A stretch of 64,000 bases of DNA from assembly GCA_021521415.1 (NCBI GenBank), contig JAIQDT010003844.1, forward strand, positions 124,001-188,000. Reading direction: 5' to 3'. Shown one piece after another: positions 32,749-44,103 of the stretch. The position numbers were made by a program, and so were the translations under genes. This stretch comes from Bidens hawaiensis (taxonomy: Eukaryota > Streptophyta > Magnoliopsida > Asterales > Asteraceae). A model generated the notes under the pieces. It saw only the letters and a program-made list of their open reading frames with translations, had not been told where the DNA came from and ran no database searches. Position 1 is the first letter of the stretch; each line of letters starts with the position of its first letter.

Positions 32749-35009
32749 TCATTTTATAGAAAACATTATTTTTATAACCTTAAGTTGCTATTATATAAAC
32801 TTCAAACTTATATTTTTAAAGGAGTCTTACCGCTTTTTATCGGATTTGCGTTTTTAACGGCGAATATAAAACGTTTTTGATAAAAATCTTATTATTTAAG
32901 TTTTGAAAATATTTTTTTTAGTTAAAATATGTTGATTATATAATATATTTCATAATGATATCTTAATTTAATTATTAACTTTAATTTCAAAAAATTGTCA
33001 TTTTTAGACGTGTTCGTGTCGGTTTTTACGACGTGAATAGTCAAGTTTTTCTTATCTTTTGTATGCATACTTATAATTTTGTTTTATGAGATGTTTTAAA
33101 ACAGCTTCTAAACACTTATGTTGGTTAACGTCAGAAGTCGACTTTTCGATTGTTTAAGTTAGTGACAAGCATTTTGAACCTAACAAGCAAGTAACAAGTA
33201 TTGCATGCATCATATTTGAACATTTTAAACAAGTTAAATTAACTAAATTTCTAGATCTCATAGTCTATCACAAACATCTATTTTAGTTAAGTCTCATAAG
33301 CTATTTTACCTATTTTGGCATGTTTCAACTCATGTATCAACAAACAAACAACAAACTAATCATTCTTATTTATTTCCATCATTCCTATTTCATTTGATTA
33401 TCAATTTACACTTTATCAATCATCAACGTGTATATCACTCATCAGTCTATCAGGTAAATAAACCAGTACTTAGCTTATTCCTTTATTCAAACAACAATCT
33501 TTCGAGTTTCATGATTTATTTCTAACATGCATCCTATGCATTAAACTTTTACAAAGATGTGAACATATTCAACATGCTTATCTTACTTAATCACTTAAAC
33601 TAAGTAAGACAAGATACTATTCTTATCAACATCATTAGCACTTAATAAAACTCAAAAATTTTCCTTTGTCATACAATAAAGTTTCTATTATTAGCAAGTT
33701 CTTCATATATTAACTCATTTTATTTTTTAACATAACTATCATACTTATAAACATGTTTAATTAATCTAACATGAACCTATTCACATCAAACATCAAGTTT
33801 CAAGTTAAAAACAACAACACTTTGAAATCATCAACAAACAAACTATACCCATTTTAATATCACATAATAATCAATCAAGAATGCTCCCATGAACCTTTAA
33901 ACATCTATATAACATTATATGAGTATGTGTATGTATGTATATGTATAATGTGATTTTATACACGTGCATACATACTCACGGTTTTGATCACACACATACA
34001 CATATTTATCAAACACCCCTTTTAATCATTTTGCATATTTGTGTGAGCTATTTTAATGTAGAATATCAAGGATTTGACAAAAAGATAAGCATTCCTACTA
34101 CTTTATTACCTTAGGTTTTGGTGGGTTTTGGGAAGATGGTGATGTTCTTGAGGGTGGTTGCTTGTATTGTGATCCTGATCTTTCTCTAGCTTAGCTTTAA
34201 AACTTCATGGATCCTAGATGGTTTGACAGTAATGTAGTGTAGGTGAGAATGGTGGTGGGGTGGTTGGTGGTGGTGGCCGTGGGATATAAAGGAGAAGGAA
34301 GGAGGAAGGAAGGAGGAGGGTAGGGTGGTGAGGTGGGTGGTAGGCTTGGTGTGTAATACCCTAGGTGATGTGGTGGCATAATATGGCTTCGCCAACACAC
34401 AAGATAGGTAATGATGGGGCTAGGATGGTTTTGGTAAACCATGGGATGGGGTGGACGGTTTTGGGAAAAACAATGGGTGGGATGGTTTTGGGTTGGGTTG
34501 GTTTGTGGGTGTTTAAACAATAATCTTAAATTTTCGTTTTCATTTCCAACGAACTTTAGCTAATCAAACAAATCCCATTTCTAATAATTTTTGTCATACT
34601 TTGAACGAAATTGGATTGCAGATAATAGAAGCCTAAGAAACTAATTTTGGGAAATAGTTGATTTCGGGCTCATACGGTGTCCTACACTGGCTTTTGTTTG
34701 CTTATTTTCAAATTTTCGTGATTCGAATATTCTAAAATTAAGTTTATATAATATCTCTAATATTATAATATAAATTTGATTTTTCGAGACCATTTAGAAA
34801 TGTTTAGTATTTTATTCGTTTCTAAGTCGTCACCCGAGATCATTTTGCATAGTGTTTGCTATGCGACAAAATTGGACATTTCAAACTTATTTAAATATAT
34901 CTCAAATATTTTTGGAGTTTTTGGACTAAAATAATATCCTTTGTTTATTATATTATTTTATTTACATAATCACGGTTACATTAGTTGCTAATTTTTGCCG
35001 ATTGTCACA

Positions 35010-35116
35010 AATGTGACCCATACTCCTATGCCACATAATTGAGTCATTCTCAGTTGCTTTTGAGACAAAACACGTTTCAACAGAAATGGATACCTTAGTA
35101 CTCATATTCAGTACAT
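35010..35116 (-). pseudogene. Element C GAG-pre fragment
   Basis: A short coding segment between two solo LTRs. It reads VSISVETCFVSKATENDSIM then WHRSMGH, the GAG-pre-integrase signature leading into the integrase zinc finger. It continues at 29955 after the AATGT solo LTR and comes from the protease region right of the TACAT solo LTR. It is intact apart from the two insertions. Confidence 0.85.
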
Positions 35117-35613
35117 TGTGAAGACCTGCCATGGATCTAGCCGCGTCGATGCATTGATTATACAATATGAACACGAATACTTTAAATACATAGTTTATTG
35201 ATAATTAGTGTGAATACATTATGGTGGATGGAAATAACTTATGGAGAGCATCATTTAGATCTAGATCCATCTCTCTCTAAATATGTACATCTACAAATGA
35301 GCATGGATATGCCTATTTATAGGCCAAAACACCAATTCGTTAATTTATGTCTAATTCGTTATATCTTCATAAACGAATTAGACCCCATTCGTTATGATTC
35401 CATAACGAATGATGATAACTTAACGAACCAGCCTCCATTCGTTATATTACATAACGAATGGGATTATAAACTTAACGAACTAGCCTAGATTACTAAACGA
35501 ATGGACCCATTCGTAATACGATCCATAGCGAATGGCCATTTTACAATAAATAAGAAATATAGACTATATATAACTTATTCGATCTCTACGGACAACAATT
35601 TCGTGCACTAACA
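35117..35613 (-). mobile_element. Solo LTR of element E family, TSD TACAT
   Basis: 497 bp with plus ends TGTGAAGACCTGCC and TTCGTGCACTAACA, flanked by TACAT at 35112-35116 and 35614-35618. It matches the LTR at 26816-27322. A minus-strand TATA-like GCCTATAAATAGGC is at about 35312-35325. Dense ATTCGTTA/TAACGAAT palindromes lie at 35330-35530. It interrupts element C pol between protease and GAG-pre. Confidence 0.95.
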
Positions 35614-36460
35614 TACATAAATATCATTTGACCGAGGCGACCACATAACAATCATGTATTCTAGAATGACCTATTCTGGTTTGAGTATTATGCACTCCTT
35701 GTCAGTATATACAGTGGTATACTTCTTATCACAAATTTGAGAGACGCTCAACAGATTGTGATCCACTTTATCACAACAATTAACTTTCTCAAATGTAATA
35801 TGGCCATTTGACATATCTACTTCTTTTGTAATCTTTCCCCCAGAATTACCCGCGAAAGCTACATAACACCCTTGAATATTTTTGACATTGGTTAGTAGAT
35901 TGATGTCGCCGGTAATATGATGGGAGCACCCACTATCCATAATCCAGTTTTCACTGGATATAATCTTGGATGAGCTCTGCACATAGAGGTAAATGGATTA
36001 GTTCAAAAAGGCAGCCCATGCCTTAGTCTTGGGCACCTCTTTAATTTCACCTGAAGAGTTAACTTTGAATGAATCCAAATGCGGTTTAGCTGCTTGTGAA
36101 TAAGTTACAGGCTCTTTCGACTTTCATCTCAAGTATGCAGCTTTAACTACATTTATGTTCACATTCTTACAAATTGGTTCATTAGGAACAAATTTGGGTT
36201 TTAATTTAACTTTGCTTTCATCTATTTGAATCACTTTGCGTGGATTCACATTTGAAAACATGATATGAGTCTAATCATCACAAGACGTGGGTCTTTTCTA
36301 AATTTCTTTAACCAAAGAAACTGGTTTGGTGTGTTCCTTGATAAAGAGATGAATATTCTATGATTTCTTCATTCGACTGTTTCTTATAACGTGACCATGT
36401 TCACCACATAAAAATCATGTTCTCATATCAACGAACGTACGTTGTAGTTTGACAGAAACT
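35614..36460 (-). pseudogene. Element C protease and second zinc knuckle
   Basis: The protease frame (35982-35671) carries NWIMDSGCSHHITGDINLL with the catalytic D-S-G intact, then CYVAFAGNSGGKITKE and DHNLLSVSQICDK. Upstream, at about 36380-36425 on the minus strand, is a second zinc-knuckle-like segment (CGEHGHVIRN) whose first and last Cys look lost. A linker (PKFVPNEPICKN; GEIKEVPKTKAWAAFLN) joins the two. The layout of a second knuckle before protease matches element F. Several stops interrupt the linker. The enzyme would cleave Gag-Pol inside the particle. Confidence 0.82.
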
Positions 36461-38945
36461 GGTGTAACCGAAGGTTGATGAGAAACTCTAGGAACATGCA
36501 CTTTGTTCAAGTAATCAAACGTAACAATTTTTTTTTTCATATAAAAATCAAGGTTTGAACAATTAGAAAAACTCTCTAACGTGTCAATTCAAGTTGAATT
36601 AACAAACTGAACTTTCTTAACAAATTTTAACATTTTTTTTTTGCTTTAACCAATCGATCTGATGCGTTTGATACTTTAGATTTAGCAAATGCATGCTCAA
36701 GATCTTGTATTTTTGAAATTTCATTGTTCAAGACACTCTCGATCAATTCAGGTTTGATCAAATTAAGTGAAATGTCTTTCTCAGTGAATACCTTGCTAAT
36801 ACCTTTTAACTTAAACACACTACCAGTGTTTTCATTAGAAGGGACTGGATTGATGAAGCGCATCAAATCCGCATCATAAATTTTTTGTTTTTCTGATTTC
36901 TTAACCTTAACATTAGATGTCTTAATCTCTTTTATTTTAGATGCACTTGAACCGTACACGGCTTTTTCAAATTCATGAGGTTCACACAAAATATGATTTG
37001 AACGCGAAATATTTGACTCCTTGTGTACAATTTCTGGTTCAACTACATCCTCAATAATGACTCTCTCAACAAAGACTTTGTCACTCTGAATATGTGGTTC
37101 GTGAGTTGAAGAATTTTCTTTGCATTTTGTTTTGATTTCTTCACGTGAATGACTGGTTCAATAATAACCTCTTCCTTTCCCGCAAATGGAGTTTGGGAAT
37201 AGTCCTCATGAAATGGTGGAGGAATCTCAACAAAACATAAACCATTTGTAGAACCCTTTTGTTTACCAGATACTTCAATAGTTTCATTTAACATAAAGGA
37301 TGAATTTCTAAAGTTGCCTAACTTGCTTTTCAACTCTAGAACCTCATTTTCAAGCTCGGTTATTTTAGATCTTTGTTTGAGAATTTCCTGAAATTGTTTT
37401 TCATTAATGGTCATTTTCACTGAAAGTTCTGCTTTCAGATCATGATTTCCTACAGACAATCCTTCAATCTTATCCTTAGATTTCTTTTGTGTTTCTAATG
37501 ACTGTTTTTATGTATCCTTGATCGAAGAAAGTTCTTTAAGCAGTGGATCATTTTGAACATTAATTAAATCAATTTTGACTTAAATATTTCATAATTAGAA
37601 CAAGAAACATTTTCTGATAATTTAACAGAATCAGATGAAGAACTGACCTCGTCAATTTTTGCAATACAAGAAAAGGTAGTCTGTTTCATGTTGCAAGAAG
37701 CATCATAATCTGATTTAGTGTCAACTTCACTTTCAAAAGTCGATCCCACTCCACTTGCATCTTGAAAATTTTCAGAGTGCTCAAACATTGCCATATTAGC
37801 TTGACCTCCATTTCCTAGCAGTCATTGATTCCAATCTATCCCTTCAACTGTGAGTAAAGCTTGTGATCCTGTAGCCTTTGAAGACTCTCCCCAGAAGGTT
37901 TATCTTTCACCTTAGTAAAAGTCTTTCCTGAACTTCTGTCTTGAGAACGGGGACCATTGTATTCCTTCTTTTGCTTATCACACTCCTTAGCAAAGTGACC
38001 AAACTCTTGGCAATTGTAACATTTGACCTTCAATTTGTCAAAACCAACTCGTTTGTTTAAAGATGGTAAATCTTTTCCAATTTGTTGCATAAGCTGCTTC
38101 ACTTTTCACACTATCATAGCCATGTTCCATTTGAGATCCATTAACTCTAAATCATCAGGATCAGTTAAACCCAAAAACCATGAAACATACATGCGGATCA
38201 CTATATGAAGATGATCCCTCTTGTGAAGTTTGAGTAAGAAATGCGTTAACTGGAGTTGCAGTACTATTCAAAGGAAAACATCCTCCATATAATGCCGGGT
38301 CTTGAGTTTCTTTTGATGACTTTTGACATTTCAAGTCACGCTGTCTATCTTCAATCTTCTGCATTAATTCCATTGCAGTAAGATCTTCATTCTTAAAGAA
38401 ACTGTTTTCTTTAAGTACCATGAGAAACGTTGAGTAAGAACTTGGAAGAGCATTCTTCACAGCATCAATCTTATCAACCTCACTAGGTTCCAATTTTAAC
38501 ATATACATCTCAGCTATAAGATGATTGAATCTTGTAGGCATTTCCTTGACAGTCTCTCCTTTCAACAAACTAAAATTTCGAAGCTGAAACTTTAACATCA
38601 CCTTTTTTACTTTCTTTAGTATTACCCATACTTCTCATTTTAATATGTTGAAACAATGATGCACAGATTTTAATACTTCCCACTTGATGGTAAATATTGT
38701 CAGGTAATGCCATTGTTAAAGCGGAATATGACTTTGTTTCAATCTCTAGAGCTTTCTTTTCTTCTTGAGAATATTGAGAAAAAGCCTTTGGTGTAAATCC
38801 AGTAGTAGCACGACCAACCATAAGCACAGTGTACACATCATCAAGGCATATTGAACAATCAGGGTGTGCAGACACCAGATGTGCTCTAAATTGTGGTTCC
38901 CATTTATAGAGTAGTTGCACTAGCAAAATCGCTAAATTTCATTAA
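36461..38945 (-). pseudogene. Element C gag
   Basis: Gag of a SIRE-like copia element, read leftward. 38926-38570 is the N-terminal region (KALEIETKSYSALTMALPDN). 38601-38161 is the UBN2 capsid-like region (LLKGETVKEMPTRFNHLIAE; KIDAVKNALPSSYSTFLMVL). 38102-37836 holds an intact C-x2-C-x4-H-x4-C knuckle (CYNCQEFGHFAKEC), which binds element RNA. An acidic tract follows, then a coiled coil (37459-37270, KQRSKITELENEVLELKSKL) and a second helical region (36989-36627). At least three frameshifts and several stops separate the pieces. The close match to element B's gag (38161-38601 versus 14684-15010) shows they are the same family or sister families. Confidence 0.88.
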
Positions 38946-39869
38946 ACGAGGAAATTTTGAATGAGATCCGATCTCAGCATCGAGATGTAACATTTGCTGC
39001 ATCAATACATTCTGAAAATCCAGTGCGTAAGAACCAAGCATCTCAAACAAATAAAAGTTTAAACTTAACAATGTCCAAATTTAAAGGGGTAAAATGAAAA
39101 TATCAAAAGCGAAAGGATGATAAAGTAACGAATAATTATGTGAATCTGGTAACGAATAAATGTCACGAATAGTGTTTAGTATTCACGAATGAGGATAACG
39201 AATAGCTATCACGAATGAAGGGTCAAAGATAACGAATCAACCCCTGAATAGGTTAGCGAATGGTGAGTCCGAATAGATATATGTAATGAATGAATGATAA
39301 CGAATGGCCTTGGTATGAATGAATGTCTGTTACGAATGAGTATTCTAATGATGACGAATAACTAATAGTGAATTAGCTACAGTAACGAATAAGTCTGTTA
39401 TTATGTTGTAACAAACTTGGTACGTGGCACGAATCAGCTACAATCTGATAACGAATGAGGATCAATATTATAGCGAATGAATGAATTCATTGTAATGAAT
39501 GTGATCATGAATCTTCAAACCTTCAACAAATTATTTCCAAATCTAGAAATTACCAGATCCAAACTACAATCCGGACGACCACAAACAATAACCACAAATC
39601 ACCTAAATAGAATACCCTATTCTCACACCATATCAAATCAAACCAATTCCATGCTCAATCAACACAATAGTCCAATTCAATCACCACACAATCCAAACAG
39701 CTAATACCGAATCCAAATTCAATCAGTTCCTTATCTAATTAACATCTCATCACGTTAATTCAATGAAAAGCAATAAAATTAAATCTGAATCGAAAATCAA
39801 TAATCAAACTGTGAATTAACAATCAATTCATGTTAAAATACCTTAACACATACATAATCTAACCCTGGT
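38946..39869 (-). other. Element C untranslated leader with motif array
   Basis: About 0.9 kb between gag and the primer-binding site has no coding frame. From 39110 to 39480 the plus strand repeats AACGAAT/ACGAATA-type words at short, irregular spacing (more than 15 by eye), the same word that fills the LTRs. The 75-codon frame at 39477 is not credible. Confidence 0.8.
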
Positions 39870-39886
39870 ATAACTCTAATATCACT
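39870..39886 (-). other. Element C primer-binding site, diverged
   Basis: The minus strand reads AAGTGATATTAGAGTTAT next to the LTR, corresponding to TGGTATCAGAGC with substitutions. Confidence 0.65.
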
Positions 39887-40434
39887 TGTGAATGCCTCTC
39901 GGAGCTTTAATCAATTGAACAGTTCATATCAATTAATCATCGGATATAGTTATGTGTTATATTTATGTGGATATTAGGTTAGTTAGGTTAATGAAGTGTT
40001 GTGCGGATAATCGGATAGAGTAACAGCAAGGAGAGAATACTATTAAAACACTTTTAATTAATATGCAGGTTAAACAACCTATATATAGAAGACGAATGCC
40101 ATTCGTTACACATTCTGTAACAAATGGCCTTCATTCGTCTTCATTACATAAGTAATAAAATGGTATAGCGAATGACTCATTCACTATAACCCATTCATCA
40201 AAATTCCATGATGAATGGATATATAACACATAACGAATAATGTCCATTCGTTAGACATCCTTAACGAATGGTCAATGATAAATACGATTGGTCTCATTCG
40301 TTAAACATCCTTAACGAATGAGCCATAACATTAACAAATGGGACTTATAAATTACTAAAATGCCCTTATATTAAAATAATAATAAATTACAAACGATTAC
40401 AAAGACTCGAGACGACCAAAACCGTGCACTAATA
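39887..40434 (-). mobile_element. Element C 5' LTR
   Basis: 548 bp, paired with 25541-26123. The right flank GCTAT (40435-40439) is the target duplication. The difference between the two LTRs is visible by eye (indels and many substitutions), so the element is not recent. Confidence 0.92.
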
Positions 40435-40924
40435 GCTATCGACATTGTAACAACAATAATAACTAAAAAAAAGAAAGAAAATAGTGGCCACTTAGGTGCC
40501 ACTAATTGAAAAGAAATAATATTTAATATTTTAAAAGTAAAAAAAAAAAAAAACAAGTTGGTTTCGATGCCCCCCATCGTAATTAAAATTTTGCCCATGG
40601 TTATACATAAGAGATGCAATACATTAGAGTCGTAACCAATCAAGTTTGAATCAAACGTTATATATCTACTTTCCTAGATTTTTCAAATTTTATATAAATT
40701 TTAAAATAATTGAAATTCTAAAATAACTGATCTAAGATGGCAGGTAGTACTTTTAAAAATTTTGTAAGTATTGTAAAATAATACAAATTAGACGGTTTAA
40801 TTTTAACAATTAAATAAGACGACTTATCAAATTATCAAAGAAGGCGGTTCCTCAGTTTACATCTCAAATATGAAGGTTTTCATCAAAACTGCTGTATTTG
40901 ATATTTTTACACCGGCTTATTTAT
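40435..40924. other. No gene; AT-rich flank
   Basis: A-rich non-coding sequence with a poly-A run at about 40541-40555. It continues the sequence that element C split at 25540. Nothing coding is seen. Confidence 0.5.
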
Positions 40925-40942
40925 GATATGTTTGGCAAAACT
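40925..40942 (+). mobile_element. Left tip of split foldback/hAT-like element
   Basis: GATATGTTTGGCAAAAC matches the reverse complement of the right tip at about 61250-61268 (GTAAGTTTGGCAAAAC). The rest of the left arm resumes at 60661, so gypsy element G inserted within this arm. Confidence 0.65.
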
Positions 40943-41287
40943 AAACAAGTGGGAAGCAGCCAGAAGTTAAGAGCCCACTGGCTATGAGAAAGCCCAACTT
41001 AAGAACCAAGCAATAACCCATCAAGATGAAAGATTATACTATGGGGGCCACATCAGCATAAAGTCTGACGGTTTAGTGACCACACCATGATAATCGCATG
41101 AGGCATGGAGAATAATTATTATGTTTATTGTGCATTATCTCTTGCTCTCTCTTATTTCTTCTTTGTCACTTTTCTGAAGTTTCCTCATCCTCAATTCTTA
41201 TTATCAATCTTCTTATTATCAATGAAATTTTCCTATTTTGTGCCTAAGCCGTCAATAAAATTCCCTTGTTAAACCCTGATCATTACA
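40936..41287 (+). mobile_element. Element G 5' LTR
   Basis: It matches 60309-60660 with landmarks AAGCAGCC, AAGTTAAGAGCCCACT, ACCACACCATGATAATCGCA and the end CCCTGATCATTACA. The first ~8 bases do not match the 3' copy and the exact start is uncertain. Internal sequence ATTTGGTGCATTCAATGG follows directly. Confidence 0.88.
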
Positions 41288-41314
41288 TTTGGTGCATTCA
41301 ATGGCCATCTCATC

Positions 41315-41990
41315 ATGGCAGACGGTACTCGATCTCGAGTGTTTGAAGATAATTTGAAGCTGGTACAAGAAAATCAACATGTGTTAAGGAATGAGGTGGA
41401 TAATCTGGTTAGTTTAATGACTGAGTAAAAGCAATCTAACACTAAACAAGAATTCATGTTACAGGAACTGCTTACTAGAACTGCCCACCAAAGCCAGAAA
41501 CAACCGATGTTTGACAGTAGTGGTTCTTCCGGTGGCTCGAATTCGAATGGCGGTTTCAGTATCCTTGGCCGACACAAGCCTGCACCGTTTAACCATCGCT
41601 TCTTTCAATCTTGACGCCGACTGGTACGATTGTTCAATTCGTCATTTTCAGTGGACGGATTGGACCAATTTTAACGATGCCCTAATTGAATGGTTTAGAT
41701 CCCGTCAACTAGAAGAACCTGAAGATTTATTAGAAAAAATATAAAAAACCTCTACGGTGGCGGAATACCGCAGCCGCTTTGAATCCATCTCCAATCGAGC
41801 AATGGTGTTACCGCCGACGTTCTTGGGTCATTTTTTCACTTCCGGCTTACGCTTGGATATACGACTAGCCCATTTACACGAGGGACGTCTTGCCTTGGAA
41901 AAAGGCACGGGCAGACTTTATTTGGGCCAGTCCACACCGTTACTAGCTACCCCCACAATCAATACCCATTTCTAAACCATCTGAATTTTC
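41315..41990 (+). pseudogene. Element G gag remnant
   Basis: From ATG 41315 the frame reads MADGTRSRVFEDNLKLVQEN and stops at 41426. It continues to about 41610 (LLTRTAHQSQKQPMFDSSGS). After a frameshift the retrotransposon-gag domain appears (IASFNLDADWYDCSIRHFQW; NFNDALIEWFRSRQLEEPED; AEYRSRFESISNRAMVLPPT; HFFTSGLRLDIRL). It forms the capsid-like particle shell in the family. The zinc knuckle and protease that should follow are missing, since the sequence leaves coding near 41990. At least one stop, two frameshifts and a 3' truncation are present. Confidence 0.88.
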
Positions 41991-43028
41991 ACTTCCAAAA
42001 AATGTTAAAAAAAATCAATTACCAATAAAAATATCAATACATATTTAACTACACACACAACTACATTAATTTTTTCATTTTAACAACACCAACATACATT
42101 TACCTACACTGAACTACACACGTTACATTTGTTTAACCTACAATGAATCCAACTACACTAGAATAGGAGTAAATGCTTGAACAACCAAGTTAACTAATTC
42201 TTTAATACTTTCTGCAAGTCGCGAATCAAGATTCTCAATTAACGGGTGATGTTGGTGATCTCGGACTTAGTAAATTATGTGTTTTATATTTAGCCACATA
42301 TTCATTAATGGTTTCTTTCATTTGACTACAAGCAACATTGTCCACCAAGTAGTCACAAATAAAGGTGCCACTTATACAATAATCTGCACTATCATTTTGC
42401 ATTCCTTAATGTAGGTAAAAAACAACTACTTCAAAGTTGTAAATAGGCTCTCATTTTCTTTCAGTATGTTGATCAACCTACACATAACCAATACACATTT
42501 TCAGATAAACCCTACACACTTTTTACGAAAATCCTACATAACTTACACATACCAGAATATACATAGACATATACTTTAGATTAAAACCTACACAGCCTGC
42601 CTACACAATTTGCAAAGATATTTAAAAAAACACAACACAATTATCGGTTAATCCCTACGTAATTTTTAGATAAACTCCACACAATTTTTGGATGAACCCT
42701 AGACAACCTACACATAATATAACATATACTTAAACTGACACCTACACATCCTATTCAACTTGTAGATGAACCCTACACCGTCTACATATAACATAATATA
42801 TACTTTATCACTAAAACAATATACAATTTGTAGATACCTAATATACGATTTTCAGATAAGGTCTACATAACCTGCACATAACACAATATATACTGAAAGT
42901 AATGTACATAGTAACACCTACACATCATACACAATTTGTATAAATGGAATACAAAAAAGACAACTCTATGACTTCTATTGATAATCAAACAAAAATGATT
43001 CAACATTTATGTAAATAACACAACTAAA

Positions 43029-43092
<64 letters not shown>

Positions 43093-43665
43093 TAATAGTA
43101 ATCTCATTGTGTGCCATTGTTGGACGTTGCTTGCTTAATCACGACTGAAAAAAAGAATAACCAATTTTTAATTTATTTGAGTGTAAAAATAAATATATAA
43201 TCAATCATAAATCACGCATATCTATGTATTTGGTAAAAAACATGTGTTATATGTTTAATGTTGTGTTTTTTAATTAAGAACTAGGTTGTGTCGGTTTGTA
43301 AACAAATTGTGTAGGTCCATAAATAAACTGTGTAGGACATTCTGGAAATCCATCGGTATATACAATTCATCAATGAAATTAGAGATTTTGGAATTCAAAA
43401 ATTAGGAATGGAAGGATATGAGAATGGTAAAACTGAAGAGGATTTTTATGCACAATTTTAGAAAGTATTTAAAACTATACGGTTATCAAATTACACTTTT
43501 AAGACTAATATGCCCTTTATATGTAAAGCGTTACATAGTTTTTTTCTATTTATTACAAAATTGCCACTAGTCAATCTAAACCATTGATTACACCTAATTA
43601 ATGGTCCAGATTGATTTCTCGCAATAACTTGACTTCTCTCCTGAATCATCCCCTATATATATATA
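41990..43665. mobile_element. AT-rich non-coding insertion with CTACACA words
   Basis: No protein frame. From 42040 to 42960 the sequence repeats CTACACAA/CCTACACA/ACACATAAC-type words about every 30-50 bp. The right end, read on the minus strand from the TA run, begins GGGGATGATTCAGGAGAGAA, resembling other elements here that start GGGG next to (TA)n. It lies between the gag of element G and copia element F. The left boundary is not sharp and no inverted repeats were found. Confidence 0.5.
43029..43090. repeat. (TAA)n microsatellite
   Basis: About 20 AAT/TAA triplets in a row. Confidence 0.95.
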
Positions 43666-44075
43666 TATAAGTTCCGAATCTGGATCACTACAATTATGAT
43701 ATCAACAAAACAAGTATTGGTGCGGAATACCAACACTTGGTGATTCAAGAACACGAGTAAACACAAGAACGTAACACGGGATTGCTTCAAAACACACGTA
43801 TTATTAAGATACGTCGGGTTCTAAGCACTATTACAACCACATCTCGTAAACACGTAGACAGCAAACACACAAGTGAACAAATGAACAACCAAACCCTATA
43901 CAATACATGCACTATATATAGGGAACCAAACACCCAAGCCCATACGGACCAAAAGCCCACCGAGATATCTAAAGAGATCTCGGCTTACATGTTAAACCCG
44001 TAGCCCAGCCCACATTACAAGTTTAAATCAGATATGTGTTGACTAAGTACAAACCACACAAAACTAGGCCCAACA
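43666..44075 (-). mobile_element. Element F 3' LTR
   Basis: 410 bp, paired with 53901-54297. A minus-strand TATA-like CCCTATATATAGTGC is at about 43909-43923. A polypurine tract (minus AACCAAGGGGGAGAT) lies directly to the right at 44076-44090. Confidence 0.95.
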
Positions 44076-44103
44076 ATCTCCCCCTTGGTTTGTAGCTTTG
44101 CCT

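Larger units (their letters stand above)
29956..35009 (-). mobile_element. Gypsy solo LTR with insertion, TSD AATGT
   Basis: Plus ends are TGTCACACCCCGAAAACCC and GATTGTCACA, flanked by AATGT at 29951-29955 and 35010-35014. Both flanks are adjoining parts of the element C GAG-pre/integrase frame. On the minus strand it begins TGTGACAATCGG and ends CGGGGTGTGACA, typical of long plant gypsy LTRs. Its 5,054 bp include a ~1.7-kb separate insertion (31008-32708), leaving about 3.35 kb of LTR. No gag-pol frame is present, so I call it a solo LTR. A short non-autonomous element with very small internal region remains possible. Confidence 0.85.
25541..40434 (-). mobile_element. Copia element C (SIRE-like), TSD GCTAT
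   Basis: A minus-strand Ty1/copia element spanning 14.9 kb because of three later insertions. LTRs at 25541-26123 and 39887-40434 share TGTGAATGCCTCTC at the start and a CGACCAAAACCGTGC-type end. GCTAT flanks both sides (25536-25540 and 40435-40439). Reading right to left: LTR, primer-binding site, motif-rich leader, gag, second zinc knuckle, protease, GAG-pre, integrase, accessory-ORF end, LTR. RT and RNase H are absent. The gag is closely related to element B. Confidence 0.93.

Noticed and set aside
34186..34520. Pro/His/Thr-rich minus-strand frames
   Set aside because: They lie in the GGTGG-rich part of a solo LTR (29956-35009). Low-complexity sequence with no domain.
41937..41941. CCGTT as target duplication of LTR H (matching 55360-55364)
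   Set aside because: The sequence after 41941 does not start with TG or resemble the LTR family, and gag-like coding continues to about 41985, so the match is probably chance.
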